Source: Clostridia bacterium (GTDB lineage: Bacteria; Bacillota; Clostridia; Oscillospirales; Acutalibacteraceae). From it: 7,234 bases of DNA. Every line of letters begins with the position of its first letter. Within the stretch, counting starts at the first letter, position 1. The notes beneath the pieces are model-generated. The model was not told the DNA's origin, searched no databases, and saw only the letters and a program-made list of their open reading frames with translations. The DNA is taken from positions 1-7,234 of the forward strand of contig JAFOXT010000221.1 in NCBI GenBank assembly GCA_017425745.1, given 5' to 3'. This document shows positions 6,419 to 7,234 of this stretch, in pieces. A program made the translations under genes and the position numbers.

Positions 6419-7234
6419 ATGGTAAAGATTATCAGATTTTTTGTGGCGATTCTTATGATGGTTGCGCCTTCCCTTCCTCATTCTCTCGGTTTACCTGCAA
6501 TTCCTAAGGGTCAGAATATTGACCTTGAAAATCGCTTTGAGCTTGTGTGGAGTGATGAATTTGAAGGCACTGAGCTTGACAGAAGCAAGTGGGGCTACAC
6601 CTGGTGGGAGCGTGAAAGAAAGGGTGGCTTCTGGCACGAGGATATGGTAAGCGTAAAGGACGGCAATCTCGTTATCACAACCGCTTACTTTGAAGATGGT
6701 CTTCCTACTCCCGAAGCTTACAAAGGCTACTTTGAAAAGCATCCCTCGGATAAGGACTATAAAGGCGGCTGGTACACAGGCGTTGTTGAAACAAGAGGCA
6801 AGTTTGAAGGCCTTTACGGCTACTATGAATGCAGAGCGATTCTTCCTAAGTCAACGGGTATGTGGTCTGCCTTCTGGATGATGAATGACGGTGTAAGCAA
6901 GGTTGACGGCTCAGGTAAGGACGGCACCGAGGTTGACATTTTTGAGTCAATGTACTATAAAGATGTGTGGTGGGGCGCAGGTGACGCTGTTGTAAGCGGT
7001 ATTCATTTTGACGGCTACGGTGAAGGCCATCAGGGTGACAGCATCGGCAAGTGGTTTGCAAACAACCCCTACGAAGAATACAATACCTACGGTGTAGAGT
7101 GGACTCCCACAGAGTATATTTTCTACATCAACGGTGTTGAAACAGGCAGACTCGATAAGGGTGGCGTAAGTCAGAATCCTGAATATCTTATTCTCTCATG
7201 CGAGGTTGCAGGAAAGAACGGTGTTGCTGATGCA
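6419..7234 (+). CDS. secreted GH16 beta-glucanase / laminarinase-like enzyme (3' end outside window)
   Basis: The first 272 codons of a glycoside hydrolase family 16 protein; the frame is open to the right edge. An N-terminal signal peptide is likely: KIIR followed by a hydrophobic run FFVAILMMVAP, with cleavage probably around residues 20-30. The catalytic domain begins at ELVWSDEFEG (41-50). The active-site motif GTEVDIFES is at 169-177, with nucleophile E171, D173 and acid/base E176. The ExDxxE spacing is the beta-bulge form found in laminarinases and related GH16 enzymes, not the ExDxE of lichenases. Supporting segments are GMWSAFWMM (147-155) and YNTYGVEWTPTEYIFYING (221-239). Substrate, perhaps beta-1,3- or mixed-linkage glucan, is inference. 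AAAGGAG (6402-6408) lies ten bases before the ATG, and the gene has its own promoter. Any carbohydrate-binding or anchoring domain would lie beyond the edge. Confidence 0.93.
   Translation, partial: MVKIIRFFVAILMMVAPSLPHSLGLPAIPKGQNIDLENRFELVWSDEFEGTELDRSKWGYTWWERERKGGFWHEDMVSVKDGNLVITTAYFEDGLPTPEAYKGYFEKHPSDKDYKGGWYTGVVETRGKFEGLYGYYECRAILPKSTGMWSAFWMMNDGVSKVDGSGKDGTEVDIFESMYYKDVWWGAGDAVVSGIHFDGYGEGHQGDSIGKWFANNPYEEYNTYGVEWTPTEYIFYINGVETGRLDKGGVSQNPEYLILSCEVAGKNGVADA

Noticed and set aside
6846..7061. Minus-strand frame with many Arg, Cys and His residues
   Set aside because: It is antisense to the GH16 catalytic region; the composition is what antisense of GC-richer coding sequence gives, not a zinc protein.

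Overview
The window looks like chromosomal DNA from a Gram-positive, low-to-moderate GC Bacillota. It is most likely a gut- or rumen-type Clostridia (Oscillospiraceae/Ruminococcus-like). The reasons are the adjacent era, YqzL-like, recO and mutS2 genes, strong AAGGAGG-type ribosome binding sites, sigma-A-type promoters with extended -10 boxes, a signal-anchored glycosidase-like protein and a secreted GH16 glucanase. The taxonomic placement is inference from gene content and style; no rRNA gene is present.

Positions 1-5172 hold a head-to-tail run of six genes on the minus strand. In transcription order they are rpe (ribulose-phosphate 3-epimerase), a membrane-anchored DUF4015/GH-like protein, era (ribosome-assembly GTPase), a small YqzL-like gene, recO (recombination mediator) and mutS2, which runs off the left edge after 445 codons. 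Spacing is tight: 42 nt, 12 nt, 111 nt, a 35-nt overlap, and 12 nt. Two stop codons are embedded in the next gene's Shine-Dalgarno sequence. A strong promoter (TTGATT-N17-TATAAT with TG extension) lies just upstream of rpe, and the set probably forms one operon. The 111-nt era/YqzL-like gap contains a small hairpin that may modulate read-through.

Positions 5173-5379 are a divergent promoter region. To the right on the plus strand is a stand-alone CoA-dependent acyltransferase domain protein related to the catalytic core of 2-oxoacid dehydrogenase E2 and to chloramphenicol acetyltransferase. It lacks lipoyl and peripheral-subunit-binding domains and has Gly where the family motif normally has Asp. 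It ends in a strong intrinsic terminator (6337-6370). The right arm of that terminator shares bases with the -35 box of the next gene, a secreted GH16 beta-glucanase/laminarinase-like enzyme cut off by the right edge after 272 codons.

The left block is housekeeping (pentose phosphate metabolism, ribosome maturation, recombination and ribosome quality control). The right part is accessory (acyl transfer, polysaccharide degradation). I saw no tRNA or rRNA gene, CRISPR array, insertion sequence, phage gene or clear riboswitch, and no convincing undescribed multi-gene system. The points worth a second look are the terminator/promoter overlap, the altered acyltransferase motif, the divergent DUF4015-like protein inside a housekeeping operon, and the nested recO start.
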